A stretch of 64,000 nucleotides of DNA from Methylomarinovum tepidoasis. Its GTDB lineage: Bacteria; Pseudomonadota; Gammaproteobacteria; Methylococcales; Methylothermaceae. The first letter of the stretch is position 1. The number at the start of each line of letters is the position of its first letter. The notes beneath the pieces are model-generated. The model had not been told where the DNA came from and did no database searches. It saw nothing but the letters and a program-made list of their open reading frames with translations. Positions 1 through 9,360 of this stretch are shown here, one piece after another. The stretch covers positions 1,565,001-1,629,000 of the forward strand of contig NZ_AP024718.1 in NCBI RefSeq assembly GCF_030294985.1, given 5' to 3'. Made by a program: the position numbers and the translations under genes.

Positions 1-998
1 ATGCCGAATGCCAGGCAGCGCCGGTAGATGGTGGGAAAGTGGTCGCGGATGAAGCCCGCCGGCTTGTGGGAGATGTCGAGATAGACGCAGTCGATCCCGA
101 GGCGCTTCATCTCGTGGTCGATGGCGCGGGCGACGATGTCGCGCGGCGCCAGTTCGGCGCGGGGGTCGAAGCGGTCCATGAACGGGGTGCCGTCGGGCAG
201 CAGCAGCCGGGCCCCCTCGCCGCGCAGGGCCTCGGAGATCAGGAACGAGCGCGCTTGGGGGTGATACAGGCAGGTGGGATGGAACTGCATGAATTCCATG
301 TTGGCCACCCGGCAGCCGGCGCGCCAGGCCATGGCGATGCCGTCGCCGGTGGCGGTGTCCGGATTGCTGGTGTAGAGATAGACCTTGGCTGCTCCACCGG
401 TGGCCAATACCACCGTTCGGGCCCCGAAAGTCCGCACCTTGCGGGCGTTGCGGTCGAGCACATAGGCGCCCACCACCCGCTGCGGCGCGCGGTCGAGCTT
501 GGCGGTGGTGATGAGGTCGATGGCGTTGTGGTATTCGTAAAGGTCGATGTTGGGGTGGGCTTTGGCCCGGGCCAGCAGCGAGGTCTCCACCGCCTTGCCG
601 GTAGCGTCGGCGGCATGGACCACGCGGCGGTGGCTGTGGCCGCCCTCCCGGGTCAGATGCAGGTGGCGGCCGCCGTCTTCGGCTTCCACTTCGGTGAAGG
701 TGACGCCCTGATCCAGCAGCCACTGGATCGCCGCCTTGCCGCGGGAGACCACCAGGCGCACGATCTCCGGGTCGCACAGGCCGGCGCCGGCCTCCAGGGT
801 GTCTTGGATGTGGGATTCGACCGAATCTTCGGCGTCCACCACCGCGGAAATGCCGCCCTGGGCGTAGAAGGTGCTGCACTCGGACATTTCCGCCTTGGCG
901 AGGACGGCCACCCGGGCGCGATCGGCAAGGCGCAGGGCGACGCCGAGGCCGGCGGCACCGCTGCCGATGATGAGGACGTCGTGATAAGCGTGTGTCAT
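1..998 (-). CDS. nadB: L-aspartate oxidase, N-terminal part (runs off the window)
   Basis: Catalyses the FAD-dependent oxidation of L-aspartate to iminoaspartate, the first step of de novo NAD synthesis in the cytoplasm. The start codon is at 998 on the minus strand and the frame is open to the window edge, so about 332 residues are visible. The N-terminus carries the dinucleotide-binding motif [10 protein letters not shown], followed by the flavoprotein signature [11 protein letters not shown], and further on [10 protein letters not shown] and FMQFHPT, all typical of the succinate dehydrogenase/fumarate reductase flavoprotein superfamily. The combination matches NadB better than SdhA or FrdA. 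It is divergent from rpoE, a neighbourhood also seen in other gammaproteobacteria. The C-terminus is missing only because of the window boundary. Confidence 0.93.
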   Translation of the reverse strand, partial: MTHAYHDVLIIGSGAAGLGVALRLADRARVAVLAKAEMSECSTFYAQGGISAVVDAEDSVESHIQDTLEAGAGLCDPEIVRLVVSRGKAAIQWLLDQGVTFTEVEAEDGGRHLHLTREGGHSHRRVVHAADATGKAVETSLLARAKAHPNIDLYEYHNAIDLITTAKLDRAPQRVVGAYVLDRNARKVRTFGARTVVLATGGAAKVYLYTSNPDTATGDGIAMAWRAGCRVANMEFMQFHPTCLYHPQARSFLISEALRGEGARLLLPDGTPFMDRFDPRAELAPRDIVARAIDHEMKRLGIDCVYLDISHKPAGFIRDHFPTIYRRCLAFG

Positions 999-1042
999 GG
1001 GCTATTTATAACAGAATCCGCCTGCGGTGGCACAGGCCCGCG

Positions 1043-1071
1043 TTGAACGTGGGGGGGGAAACCGGGATAAT
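1043..1071 (+). promoter_or_regulatory. sigma70-type promoter for rpoE
   Basis: TTGAAC (1043-1048), a 17-nt spacer, then GATAAT (1066-1071). Because the -10 box covers the most upstream in-frame ATG (1070), translation of rpoE must begin further downstream. A sigma-E autoregulatory promoter was not obvious. Confidence 0.65.
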
Positions 1072-1126
1072 GTTCGGTCATCCATTTGACAGGACGGACT
1101 GGTGCACAGTTCGGGCCAATCTGGCG

Positions 1127-1804
1127 ATGCAGGCCGAAGCGACGCTCACAGACGGGGAAAAGGGATTGAAAGCAGAAGGCCAATCGGCGGCGGACGTTGA
1201 CCGCGAGCTGGTCCGGCGCGTCCAGCAGGGGGACAAGAAAGCCTTCGATCTGCTGGTGCTCAAGTATCAGCCCAAGATCGTCCAGCTCATCAGCCGCTAC
1301 ATCCGCGATCCGTCCGAGGCCCTGGACGTCGCCCAGGAAACCTTCATCAAGGCCTACCGGGCGCTGCCCCGTTTCCGCGGGGACAGCGCGTTCTACACCT
1401 GGCTGTACCGGATCGCCATCAATACCGCCAAGAATCACATCGCCGCCCGGGCGCGGCGGCCTTCCGATTCGGAAATCGAACTGGAAACCGCGGAACAATT
1501 CGAAGGGGCCGTTCGTCTAAAGGACCAGGAGACCCCCGAGGGGATCCTGTTGAGCGAGGAGATCGCCGACGCGGTGCGCCAGGCGATCGAGGAGTTGCCC
1601 GACGAATTGCGTACCGCCATCATCCTGCGGGAATTCGAAGGGTTGAGTTACGAGGAAATCGCTCAGGCGATGGGTTGTCCGGTCGGAACGGTGCGTTCGC
1701 GCATCTTCCGGGCCCGGGAGGCGATCGACAAGAAACTGCGGACCTTGCAAAGCGGCATGCGCAAGGATCGCAAAGCGAAAAAATCCGAACCGGTGGAAAA
1801 ATGA
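1127..1804 (+). CDS. rpoE: RNA polymerase sigma factor RpoE (extracytoplasmic function)
   Basis: ECF sigma factor of the envelope-stress response, held at the membrane by RseA. Region 2 is visible around VQQGDKKAFDLLVLKYQ and DVAQETFIKAYRALPRF, and region 4 around LPDELRTAIILREFEGLSYEEIA with the helix-turn-helix GTVRSRIFRAREAI. The 225-residue form from ATG 1127 is longer than typical RpoE (about 190). A TTG at 1166 right after a purine-rich stretch would give a more usual N-terminus, so the start is uncertain. An earlier ATG (1070) is excluded by the promoter -10 box. It leads the operon rpoE-rseA-rseB-mucD. The basic lysine-rich C-terminal tail is slightly longer than usual. Confidence 0.95.
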   Translation: MQAEATLTDGEKGLKAEGQSAADVDRELVRRVQQGDKKAFDLLVLKYQPKIVQLISRYIRDPSEALDVAQETFIKAYRALPRFRGDSAFYTWLYRIAINTAKNHIAARARRPSDSEIELETAEQFEGAVRLKDQETPEGILLSEEIADAVRQAIEELPDELRTAIILREFEGLSYEEIAQAMGCPVGTVRSRIFRAREAIDKKLRTLQSGMRKDRKAKKSEPVEK

Positions 1805-1820
1805 CCAGAGGCATCCGCTC

Positions 1821-2360
1821 ATGCAAGACGATGTGAATTGGAAACTCTCCCTCTTGATGGACGACGAACTGCCTCCCGACGAAGCGATCGCCTTGTTGGA
1901 GCGTCTGCACAACGACTCGAATCTTCAGGATACGTGGTATCAGTACCAGTTGATCCGCCAGGCTGTGCGCCACGGCGCTGGTGCGCACGCCACCGCCGCC
2001 TTTCTCGGGCGGATTCAGGCTGCCCTGGCCGAAGAACCCGCGCCCGAACCGCAGATTCCCCAATGGCAGAGTGACGCCTCCGGACCGCAACCGGATTCCC
2101 TTCCTTTCTGGCGCAATCCGTGGGTGACGGTGCCGATGGCCGTCGCCGCCGGCGTGCTGGTCGCTTTCCTGTGGCGGCAGCCGGATACCCCGGAAACGCC
2201 AGTGCAGAAGACGGCCGAAGCTGCGAGCGTTCCTTCCCGGATAGCGCGGGACGAACGGCTGGAAGACTATCTGCTCGCCCACAGCGAGGACAGCCTTTAC
2301 CTTCCCGGCGCCCAGCAGATGATCAGCTATGCCCGTATCGTCAGTCATGGCGGGCGTTGA
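1821..2360 (+). CDS. rseA: Anti-sigma-E factor RseA (MucA-like)
   Basis: Single-pass inner-membrane protein that sequesters RpoE until cleaved by DegS/RseP under envelope stress. The N-terminal about 80 residues carry the cytoplasmic anti-sigma domain (WKLSLLMDDELPPDEA, LERLHNDSNLQDTWYQYQLI). One transmembrane helix follows at about residues 98-118 (WVTVPMAVAAGVLVAFLW), then a periplasmic tail. At 179 residues it is within the family range. It begins 16 bp after rpoE and ends one base before rseB. The position between rpoE and rseB makes the assignment firm although the sequence family is divergent. Confidence 0.92.
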   Translation: MQDDVNWKLSLLMDDELPPDEAIALLERLHNDSNLQDTWYQYQLIRQAVRHGAGAHATAAFLGRIQAALAEEPAPEPQIPQWQSDASGPQPDSLPFWRNPWVTVPMAVAAGVLVAFLWRQPDTPETPVQKTAEAASVPSRIARDERLEDYLLAHSEDSLYLPGAQQMISYARIVSHGGR

Positions 2361-2361
2361 G

Positions 2362-3312
2362 ATGCCGAAAACCCGTTTTTGCGCTTTGCTGTGGTTGCTC
2401 TGCCACGGCCTGATCGCCTTGGCCGCAGAGCTGAAATCCCCCCAGGACTGGTTGCAGGCGATGAACGAGGCGATGCGGCATCTCGATTATCAGGCCACCG
2501 TGGTCTACAGCCGCGACAACCGGATCCAGACCTTGCGGCTGGTGCATCTGCTCGAAGACGGCGTCGTCCGCGAACGCCTGCAGGCGCTGGACGGGGCCCC
2601 GAGAACCGTGGTGCGCGAATCGGATCAGATCCGCTGTTATTTTCCCGATCGGAAAATGGTCACCGTCGGGTTCCGCCATGGCGACCATCCTCTGTTTGAC
2701 AATACCCTGCCGAGCCGCTGGGACGAGCTGGCGCGCTACTACCGCCTGCGCCTCGGGGCGCAAACCCAGGTGGCCGGGCGTCCGGCCCGGGAAATCGTGA
2801 TCGAACCGCTGGATGCCCACCGCTACGGCCGCCGTCTCTGGATCGACACCGAAACCCGGTTGCCGCTGCGCTTCGAGTTGGTCGACCGCGACGGCGAGGT
2901 TCTGGAATCGTTCGTGGTGACCGATCTCAAGGTGGGTGAGGCGGTGGCGTTGCCCCAGGAAGGCGAGGACCATCAAGGCTGGAAGGTGCTCGATCGCAAG
3001 GAAATTCCGGCCGATATCCGCTGGCGGCTGACCTATCTTCCCCCTGGATTCAAGGAGGTGCGGCGCAGCCGCCACATCGACCCGGAGACCGGTGCGGCCA
3101 TCGATCACCTGCTGCTCAGTGATGGTTTGGCGACCGTTTCGGTGTATATTCGCCAGGCCGATGGCGAGCGCGCCGATGCCCATCGCCAGCGTCTCGGGGC
3201 GGTGAATGTCTACAGCCGCAGGCTGGGTGACCACTGGATCACCGTGCTCGGGGATGTGCCGCCGGACACGGCCGCCCGCATCGGCGAAGGCGTCCGCGGT
3301 GCAGCGCCCTGA
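2362..3312 (+). CDS. rseB: Periplasmic sigma-E regulator RseB (MucB)
   Basis: Periplasmic protein that binds the RseA tail and shields it from DegS until off-pathway lipopolysaccharide or unfolded envelope proteins displace it. I chose ATG 2362, one base after the rseA stop, because it opens a clear signal peptide (MPKTRFCALLWLLCHGLIALAA). An in-frame ATG at 2329 lies inside rseA and would bury it. The mature protein shows the MucB/RseB two-domain layout: an N-terminal LolA-like domain (DWLQAMNEAMRHLDYQATVVYSR) and a C-terminal domain after about residue 215 (WRLTYLPPGFKEVRRSR). The length of 316 residues matches the family. Confidence 0.93.
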   Translation: MPKTRFCALLWLLCHGLIALAAELKSPQDWLQAMNEAMRHLDYQATVVYSRDNRIQTLRLVHLLEDGVVRERLQALDGAPRTVVRESDQIRCYFPDRKMVTVGFRHGDHPLFDNTLPSRWDELARYYRLRLGAQTQVAGRPAREIVIEPLDAHRYGRRLWIDTETRLPLRFELVDRDGEVLESFVVTDLKVGEAVALPQEGEDHQGWKVLDRKEIPADIRWRLTYLPPGFKEVRRSRHIDPETGAAIDHLLLSDGLATVSVYIRQADGERADAHRQRLGAVNVYSRRLGDHWITVLGDVPPDTAARIGEGVRGAAP

Positions 3313-3337
3313 TCTTCAGGTTCCGGCAGGCACGAGG

Positions 3338-3360
3338 GCGGCGGGCTTCAAGCCCGCCGC
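3338..3360. repeat. 10-bp perfect inverted repeat between rseB and mucD
   Basis: Stem 3338-3347 pairs with 3351-3360 around a 3-nt loop and is almost entirely GC. It has no T-run, so it is not a canonical intrinsic terminator. It could stabilise the upstream mRNA or attenuate transcription into mucD. Confidence 0.6.
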
Positions 3361-3419
3361 GTCGTGTCGGCTGGGGTGAAATACGACGGGAATTGGAACT
3401 AGGAACGGCATTCAGGACA

Positions 3420-4835
3420 ATGGCGGATCGACATCGATTGGCGCAGGGGTGTGCAGCCTTGTGGCTGGTGGCATGGGCTGCCTGGGCGCAGGCGGCGCGT
3501 CTGCCCGATTTCACCGAGCTGGTGGCAAAGACCGGCGCTGCGGTCGTCAACATCAGCACCAGCAAGAAGGCCGGGCCGCCGGCGCCGCCGCTCCCCCGCC
3601 GCGAACTTCCCCCGGGCGCGCCTTGGGACGAGCTGTTCAAACGTTTTTTCGGTGATCCGGACACGCCCCGGGAAAGCCGTTCCCTAGGTTCCGGTTTCAT
3701 CATTTCCCCCGACGGCTACATCGTCACCAATCATCATGTGGTGAAGGACGCCGACGAAATCATCGTCCGCCTCCAGGACCGCCGGGAGCTGACCGCCCGT
3801 CTGGTCGGTTCCGACCGCCGCAGCGATCTGGCTCTGTTGAAGATCGAAGCCCAGGGGCTGCCTGCGGTCAGGCCGGGTTCGAGCGCCAGGCTGAAGGTGG
3901 GCGAGTGGGTGGTGGCCATCGGTTCGCCCTTCGGCTTCGACCATTCGGTCACCGCCGGCATCGTCAGCGCCAAGGGGCGCAGCCTACCGGGGGACAATTA
4001 CGTGCCTTTCATCCAGACCGACGTGGCGATCAATCCGGGCAATTCCGGCGGCCCGCTGTTCAATCTGGATGGTGAGGTGGTAGGGGTCAATTCGCAGATC
4101 TACAGCCGCACCGGCGGCTTCATGGGGCTGTCCTTCGCCATCCCCATCGACGTCGCTCTGGAGGTGATCGAACAGCTCAAGGCCCATGGCACAGTCCAGC
4201 GGGGCTGGTTGGGGGTACAGATCCAGGACGTCAGCCGCGAGCTGGCCCAGGCCTTCGCCATGCCCCGTCCCTACGGCGCCTTGGTGGCGCGGGTGCTGCC
4301 CGGCAGCCCGGCGGCTGGCGCCGGGGTCCAGGTGGGGGACGTGATCGTCGCCTACGACGGCCACCCGATCGAAAGCGCGACGGAACTGCCGCCTCAGGTC
4401 GGACTGACGCCGGTGGGCAAGACGGTCACGATCCGGCTCCTGCGCGGCGGCCACGAGGAAACGATGAAGGTGGCGATCGGCCGCCTTCCCGAGGAAAAAC
4501 CGCCCGCCGCCGGGGATCGCACCGAAACGCTGAATTTTCCCGCCCTGGGGCTGGGTCTCGAGGACCTGGACCTGGAAACCCGGCATCGTCTCGGTGTCAA
4601 AGGGGGGGTAAGGGTGCGCCAGGTGGCGGAACCGGCCCGTTCTGCAGGGATCGAGCCCGGTGACGTGATCCTGCGGGTCGGCCGGGTGGCGGTGACCGGC
4701 ATGGCCGACTTCGGGCTGCTGGTGTCCCGCCTGCCGCCGCGGCAGCCGGTCGCGCTGCTGGTGCAGCGGGGCGAGGACGCCCTGTTCGTTGCCATCAAAC
4801 CCGACAAGCATCCAGAGAAAGCCAAACGTGACTGA
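3420..4835 (+). CDS. mucD: Periplasmic serine protease, DegP/DegQ/MucD family
   Basis: HtrA-type protease/chaperone that degrades or refolds damaged envelope proteins; the fourth gene of the sigma-E operon as in Pseudomonas algU-mucABD. ATG 3420 opens a signal peptide ending near AWAQA; the upstream in-frame ATG (3393) adds nine residues and is less likely. The catalytic triad is readable: His106 (TNHHVV), Asp136 (RRSDLALLK) and Ser209 ([10 protein letters not shown]). Two PDZ domains follow, one at about residues 260-355 ([26 protein letters not shown]) and one at about 370-465 ([14 protein letters not shown]). The length of 471 residues is normal. It overlaps the lepA start by 8 bp. Confidence 0.95.
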   Translation: MADRHRLAQGCAALWLVAWAAWAQAARLPDFTELVAKTGAAVVNISTSKKAGPPAPPLPRRELPPGAPWDELFKRFFGDPDTPRESRSLGSGFIISPDGYIVTNHHVVKDADEIIVRLQDRRELTARLVGSDRRSDLALLKIEAQGLPAVRPGSSARLKVGEWVVAIGSPFGFDHSVTAGIVSAKGRSLPGDNYVPFIQTDVAINPGNSGGPLFNLDGEVVGVNSQIYSRTGGFMGLSFAIPIDVALEVIEQLKAHGTVQRGWLGVQIQDVSRELAQAFAMPRPYGALVARVLPGSPAAGAGVQVGDVIVAYDGHPIESATELPPQVGLTPVGKTVTIRLLRGGHEETMKVAIGRLPEEKPPAAGDRTETLNFPALGLGLEDLDLETRHRLGVKGGVRVRQVAEPARSAGIEPGDVILRVGRVAVTGMADFGLLVSRLPPRQPVALLVQRGEDALFVAIKPDKHPEKAKRD

Positions 4836-6633
4836 CCTCAGCAAGATTCGCAACTTCTCCATCATCGCCCACATCGACCACGGCAAATCGACCCTGGCCG
4901 ACCGCTTCATCCAGATCTGCGGCGGCCTGTCGGAGCGGGAGATGGAAAGCCAGGTGCTCGACTCCATGGATCTGGAGCGCGAGCGCGGCATCACCATCAA
5001 GGCCCAGAGCGTGACCTTGAACTACACCGCCGCGGATGGGGAAACCTATCAGCTCAACTTCATCGACACCCCGGGCCACGTGGATTTTTCCTACGAGGTG
5101 TCTCGTTCTTTGGCCGCTTGCGAGGGGGCGCTGTTGGTGGTGGACGCCGCCCAGGGGGTGGAGGCGCAGACCGTGGCCAACTGCTACACCGCCATCGACC
5201 AGGGTCTGGAGGTGGTGCCGGTGCTCAACAAGGTGGACCTGCCCTCGGCCGAGCCGGAGCGGGTCAAGCACGAGATCGAGGAGATCATCGGCATTCCCGC
5301 CGACGAGGCCCTGGAGATCAGCGCCAAGACCGGCCAGGGGGTGCGGGACGTGCTGGAACAGATCGTCGCCAAGATTCCCCCGCCCCAGGGCGATTCCGAG
5401 GCGCCCCTGCAGGCGCTCATCATCGACTCCTGGTTCGACAACTACCTGGGAGTGGTGTCACTGGTGCGGGTGGTCAACGGCACCCTGAGGAAACGGCAGA
5501 AGATCACCGTGATGTCCACCGGCCGCAGCTATCAGGTGGATCAGGTGGGGGTGTTCACGCCCAAGCGCACCGAAACCGGGGCGCTGCACGCCGGCGAGGT
5601 GGGTTTCGTGGTCGCCGGCATCAAGGACATCTTCGGGGCCCCGGTGGGCGACACCATCACCGCCGCCGACCGCCCCTGCGCCGAAGCCCTGCCCGGCTTC
5701 CAGAAAGTCCAGCCGCGGGTGTTCGCCGGTCTCTATCCGGTCAGCTCCGACGATTACGAGAACCTGCGCGAGGCGCTGCAGAAACTGCGTCTCAACGACG
5801 CCGCCCTGCAGTTCGAGCCGGAAACCTCCCAGGCGCTCGGTTTCGGCTTCCGCTGCGGCTTCCTGGGAATGCTGCACATGGAGATCGTCCAGGAGCGGCT
5901 GGAGCGGGAATACGATCTCGACCTCATCACCACCGCCCCGTCGGTGATCTACGAGGTCCTGACCACCAAGGGCGAAGTTCTCAAGGTGGACAACCCGGCG
6001 GACCTGCCGCCGCCCAACCAGATCGAGGAGATCCGCGAGCCGATCATCGAGGCCAACATCCTGCTGCCGGCCGATTATCTGGGCGGCGTCATCGGATTGT
6101 GCATCGAAAAGCGCGGGGTGCAGAAGAACCTGCAGTACCTCGGCAACCAGGTGTCGCTGACCTTCGAGCTGCCCCTGAGCGAGGTGGTGCTGGACTTCTT
6201 CGACCGCCTCAAGTCCGTCAGCCGGGGTTTTGCTTCCTTCGATTACGAGTTCAAGCGCTTCCAGGCCGCTCCGATGGTCAAGCTCGACATTCTCATCAAC
6301 GGCGAGCGGGTCGATGCGCTGTCGCTCATCGTTCACCGCGATCTGGCCGAGGCCCGTGGCCGCGAGCTGGTGGAAAAGATGAAGGAGCTGATCCCGCGGC
6401 AGATGTTCGAGGTGGCGATCCAGGCCGCCGTCGGCTCCAAGATCATCGCCCGCTCCACGGTCAAGGCGCTGCGCAAGAACGTCACCGCCAAATGTTACGG
6501 TGGCGACATCACCCGCAAAAAGAAATTGCTGGAGAAGCAGAAAGCCGGTAAAAAGCGCATGAAGCAGGTGGGCAAGGTGGAGATTCCCCAGGAGGCTTTC
6601 CTCGCCGTGCTCAAAGTCAAATCAGAAGGATAA
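4828..6633 (+). CDS. lepA: Elongation factor 4 (back-translocating GTPase LepA)
   Basis: Ribosome-associated GTPase that helps stalled or mistranslocated ribosomes and 30S biogenesis. G1 is AHIDHGKST, switch II is [12 protein letters not shown]4 is NKVDLP; the C-terminal LepA-specific domain is intact ([30 protein letters not shown]). GTG 4828 was chosen because it gives the conserved N-terminus [18 protein letters not shown] and a 601-residue protein close to the family's ~600. An ATG at 4789 would lie wholly inside mucD. The 8-bp overlap with mucD implies translational coupling. The lepA-lepB order is conserved in proteobacteria. Confidence 0.96.
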   Translation: MTDLSKIRNFSIIAHIDHGKSTLADRFIQICGGLSEREMESQVLDSMDLERERGITIKAQSVTLNYTAADGETYQLNFIDTPGHVDFSYEVSRSLAACEGALLVVDAAQGVEAQTVANCYTAIDQGLEVVPVLNKVDLPSAEPERVKHEIEEIIGIPADEALEISAKTGQGVRDVLEQIVAKIPPPQGDSEAPLQALIIDSWFDNYLGVVSLVRVVNGTLRKRQKITVMSTGRSYQVDQVGVFTPKRTETGALHAGEVGFVVAGIKDIFGAPVGDTITAADRPCAEALPGFQKVQPRVFAGLYPVSSDDYENLREALQKLRLNDAALQFEPETSQALGFGFRCGFLGMLHMEIVQERLEREYDLDLITTAPSVIYEVLTTKGEVLKVDNPADLPPPNQIEEIREPIIEANILLPADYLGGVIGLCIEKRGVQKNLQYLGNQVSLTFELPLSEVVLDFFDRLKSVSRGFASFDYEFKRFQAAPMVKLDILINGERVDALSLIVHRDLAEARGRELVEKMKELIPRQMFEVAIQAAVGSKIIARSTVKALRKNVTAKCYGGDITRKKKLLEKQKAGKKRMKQVGKVEIPQEAFLAVLKVKSEG

Positions 6634-6640
6634 CAACAAC

Positions 6641-7417
6641 ATGGATTTCGATTTCGAGTTCTTTCTGCTGACCGGCACGGTGGTGTCCGGTCTGATCTGG
6701 GGGGGATGGCTGTGGTGGCTGAAGCGCCAGGGCAAACGCCCGGATCAGGAAAAGGAGCCGGTGTGGGTGGAGTACGCCCATTCCTTCTTTCCGGTCCTGC
6801 TCATCGTCCTGCTGCTGCGCTCCTTTTTGCTGGAGCCGTTCCGGATCCCCTCCGGCTCGATGATGCCGACGCTGCTGGTGGGGGATTTCATCCTCGTCAA
6901 CAAGTTCATCTACGGCCTGCGCCTGCCGGTGTTCCACACCAAGATCGTGGACATCTCCGAACCCCGGCGCGGCGACATCGTAGTGTTCCGTTATCCCAAC
7001 GATCCCAGCGTCGATTACATCAAACGGGTGGTCGGCCTGCCCGGCGACCACATCGCCTACTACAATAAAAGACTGTACATCAACGGCGAACCGGTGCCGC
7101 TCAAGCCGCTGGGGCGGTTCGTCGGCACCGGGGACGATGCCCGTTACAACGGGGCTCTGGTGTTCGAGGAGACGCTGGGACAGGTCAGGCACCAGATCAT
7201 GATCATGCCGGGAAGGCCGTCGGTGGAAGGGGAATTCACCGTGCCGGCGGGATACTATTTCGTCATGGGCGACAACCGCGACAACAGCAACGACAGCCGT
7301 TACTGGGGTCCGGTGCCGGAGGCGAACTTCGTCGGCAAGGCCTTCTTCATCTGGATGCACTGGAACCCGAGCGATCCCGGCGAGGTGTTCGACCGCATCG
7401 GCACGGTGTTGCAATGA
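6641..7417 (+). CDS. lepB: Signal peptidase I
   Basis: Inner-membrane Ser/Lys-dyad protease that removes signal peptides of Sec- and Tat-exported proteins. Two N-terminal membrane segments (residues about 8-27 and 46-64) precede the catalytic domain. The nucleophile is Ser73 in IPSGSMMPTL, the general base Lys128 in DYIKRVVGLPGD, and box E is GDNRDNSNDSR. Length 258, compact for a gammaproteobacterial LepB. It lies 7 bp after lepA and its stop codon overlaps the next start as ATGA. Confidence 0.96.
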   Translation: MDFDFEFFLLTGTVVSGLIWGGWLWWLKRQGKRPDQEKEPVWVEYAHSFFPVLLIVLLLRSFLLEPFRIPSGSMMPTLLVGDFILVNKFIYGLRLPVFHTKIVDISEPRRGDIVVFRYPNDPSVDYIKRVVGLPGDHIAYYNKRLYINGEPVPLKPLGRFVGTGDDARYNGALVFEETLGQVRHQIMIMPGRPSVEGEFTVPAGYYFVMGDNRDNSNDSRYWGPVPEANFVGKAFFIWMHWNPSDPGEVFDRIGTVLQ

Positions 7418-7791
7418 GAAATCCATCCCAACAGCGGGGCATGACTCTGATCGGCCTGATCTTCGTCCTTGCGATCTTCGGCTTCTTCGTCCTGTTGATT
7501 CTGAAGATCGGCCCCATCTATCTGGAGCATTTCAAGGTGGTAGGCTCGCTGAAATCCCTTCAGGAGACGCCGGAGCTGGCCAGAAAGTCCCGGCGGGAGA
7601 TCCGCAGCCTGCTGGAAAAGCGCCTCGACATCAACATGGTGGAAAACGTCGCCCCCGAGGACATCGTGGTCAGGAAGGAAGACGGCGTGGTCACGGTGGA
7701 AGTCAGCTACGAGGTGGAAAAACCGGTGCTGGGCAATCTCAGCGTGGTCGCCTATTTCGACGACCGGATCGAAGCCGGCAGCGCACCTTGA
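7414..7791 (+). CDS. DUF4845 family membrane protein
   Basis: A 125-residue protein with one hydrophobic segment at residues 11-31 (TLIGLIFVLAIFGFFVLLIL) preceded by QQRGM, so it looks pilin-like at its N-terminus, followed by a small soluble domain. This is the DUF4845 protein usually found between lepB and rnc in gamma- and betaproteobacteria. Its function is unknown. ATGA overlap with lepB and a 4-bp overlap with rnc place it firmly in the operon. A role in secretion or membrane attachment can only be guessed from position. Confidence 0.88.
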   Translation: MRNPSQQRGMTLIGLIFVLAIFGFFVLLILKIGPIYLEHFKVVGSLKSLQETPELARKSRREIRSLLEKRLDINMVENVAPEDIVVRKEDGVVTVEVSYEVEKPVLGNLSVVAYFDDRIEAGSAP

Positions 7792-8480
7792 GCAAGGATC
7801 TGCAACGTTTCTGCCGCCGTCTCGGGCTGCGTTTCCAGCATCCCGAGCTGCTGCGCGAGGCCCTGACTCACCGCAGCGCCGGCTCCCGCAACAACGAGCG
7901 CCTGGAGTTCCTCGGGGATGCGGTGCTCGGTTTCGTCATCGCCCACGAGCTGTTCCGCCGCTTTCCCAAGGCCAGAGAAGGGGAGCTGAGCCGCATGCGT
8001 GCCAGTCTGGTCAATCAGGCCAGTCTGGCGGAGATCGCTCGGGAGCTGAAACTGGGCGACTGGCTGATCCTGGGGCCGGGGGAGCTGAAAAGCGGCGGTT
8101 TCCGCCGCGATTCCATCCTCTCCGACGCCCTGGAGGCGATCATCGGTGCACTGCTGGAGGATCAGGGGTTCGAAGCCTGCCGCCGCTGGATCCTGGAGCG
8201 GTTCGCCGCCAGGTTGGCCCGTCTCGAGGCGGGAAAGTGGCAGAAGGACCCCAAGACCCGCCTACAGGAATTGCTGCAGGGACGGGGCCTGCCGCTGCCG
8301 CGCTACGAGCTGGTGTCCCAGAGCGGCCCGCCTCACGCCCAGCATTTCGAGGTGGTGTGCCACCTGGAACCGCTGGCGCAACCCTGCCGCGGCGCCGGCA
8401 GCTCGAGAAAACAGGCGGAGCAACAGGCCGCGGCCCAGGCACTGGAAAGACTGTCCCAAGAACTGGATAAGGCATCATGA
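7788..8480 (+). CDS. rnc: Ribonuclease III
   Basis: Double-strand-specific endoribonuclease that processes rRNA precursors and regulatory RNAs. The signature NNERLEFLGDAVLG lies at about residues 35-48, with the second acidic cluster DALEAIIGALLEDQG at about 112-126. A C-terminal double-stranded RNA-binding domain follows from about residue 150 (DPKTRLQELLQGRGL ... ARKQAEQQAAAQAL type). The start is TTG at 7788, overlapping the DUF4845 stop; no in-frame ATG gives the conserved N-terminus. Length 230 matches the family. Confidence 0.95.
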   Translation: MSKDLQRFCRRLGLRFQHPELLREALTHRSAGSRNNERLEFLGDAVLGFVIAHELFRRFPKAREGELSRMRASLVNQASLAEIARELKLGDWLILGPGELKSGGFRRDSILSDALEAIIGALLEDQGFEACRRWILERFAARLARLEAGKWQKDPKTRLQELLQGRGLPLPRYELVSQSGPPHAQHFEVVCHLEPLAQPCRGAGSSRKQAEQQAAAQALERLSQELDKAS

Positions 8481-9358
8481 AAACCGGATACGTGGCGCTG
8501 ATCGGCCGGCCCAATGTCGGCAAATCCACGCTGCTCAACCGCCTGCTGGGCCAGAAGCTCAGCATCGTCTCGCGCAAGCCCCAGACCACCCGCCACCGGA
8601 TTCTCGGTATCAAGACCACCGCCGAATTCCAGGCTGTTTACGTGGATACGCCTGGCATCCACCAGGGCGAGTCGCGTGCCCTCAACCGCTATCTCAACAA
8701 GGCCGCCGCCTCCGCTCTGGTGGGAGTGGACGTGGTGGTCTGGCTCATCGACGCCAAAGGGTTCCGCAAGGACGACGCCTTGGTATTCGAAAAACTGAAG
8801 GCGGTCAAAGCGCCGGTGATTCTGGCGATCAACAAGATCGACAAGGTCAGGGACAAAAAGACCTTGCTGCCCTTGATCGCCAAGGCGGAGCGGCGTTATC
8901 CCTTCGCCGCGATCGTACCCGTCTCGGCCCTGGCTGGCGACAACGTCGAGGCTCTGGAACAGGCGATCGTCACGCACCTGCCGGAAGGCCCGCCCATCTA
9001 TCCCGAAGACCAGATCACCGACAAGCCGGAGCGTTTCTTCGCCGCCGAAATCATCCGCGAGAAACTGCTGTACTACCTGGGCGACGAGATCCCCCACCGG
9101 CTGACGGTGGAAATCGACCAGTTCAAGGAGGAGAACGGCCTGACTTCCATCTACGCGGTCATCTGGGTGGAGCGGGAAAGCCAGAAACCCATCGTCATCG
9201 GCCGCCACGGCGAGCTGCTGAAGAAGGTCGGCCAGCAGGCCCGGCTGGAGCTGGAGGACTTCCTGGACCGCAAGGTCTATCTGAACCTGTGGGTCAAGGT
9301 CAAGAAGGGCTGGTCCGACGACGAACGCCTGCTCAAGCAACTGGGCTACGCCGACTGA
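8477..9358 (+). CDS. era: GTPase Era
   Basis: Essential GTPase that binds the 3' end of 16S rRNA and assists 30S maturation. G1 is GRPNVGKSTLLN, G3 DTPGIH, G4 NKIDKV; the C-terminal KH domain contains VIGRHGELLKKVGQQAR. The 293-residue length is standard. Its ATG overlaps the rnc stop (ATGA), the classic rnc-era pairing. Confidence 0.97.
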   Translation: MKTGYVALIGRPNVGKSTLLNRLLGQKLSIVSRKPQTTRHRILGIKTTAEFQAVYVDTPGIHQGESRALNRYLNKAAASALVGVDVVVWLIDAKGFRKDDALVFEKLKAVKAPVILAINKIDKVRDKKTLLPLIAKAERRYPFAAIVPVSALAGDNVEALEQAIVTHLPEGPPIYPEDQITDKPERFFAAEIIREKLLYYLGDEIPHRLTVEIDQFKEENGLTSIYAVIWVERESQKPIVIGRHGELLKKVGQQARLELEDFLDRKVYLNLWVKVKKGWSDDERLLKQLGYAD

Positions 9359-9360
9359 GA

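Noticed and set aside
8146-9360. Long plus-strand frame in front of recO
   Set aside because: It overlaps rnc and era out of frame and is Arg/Pro-rich; only the part from TTG 9361 resembles RecO.
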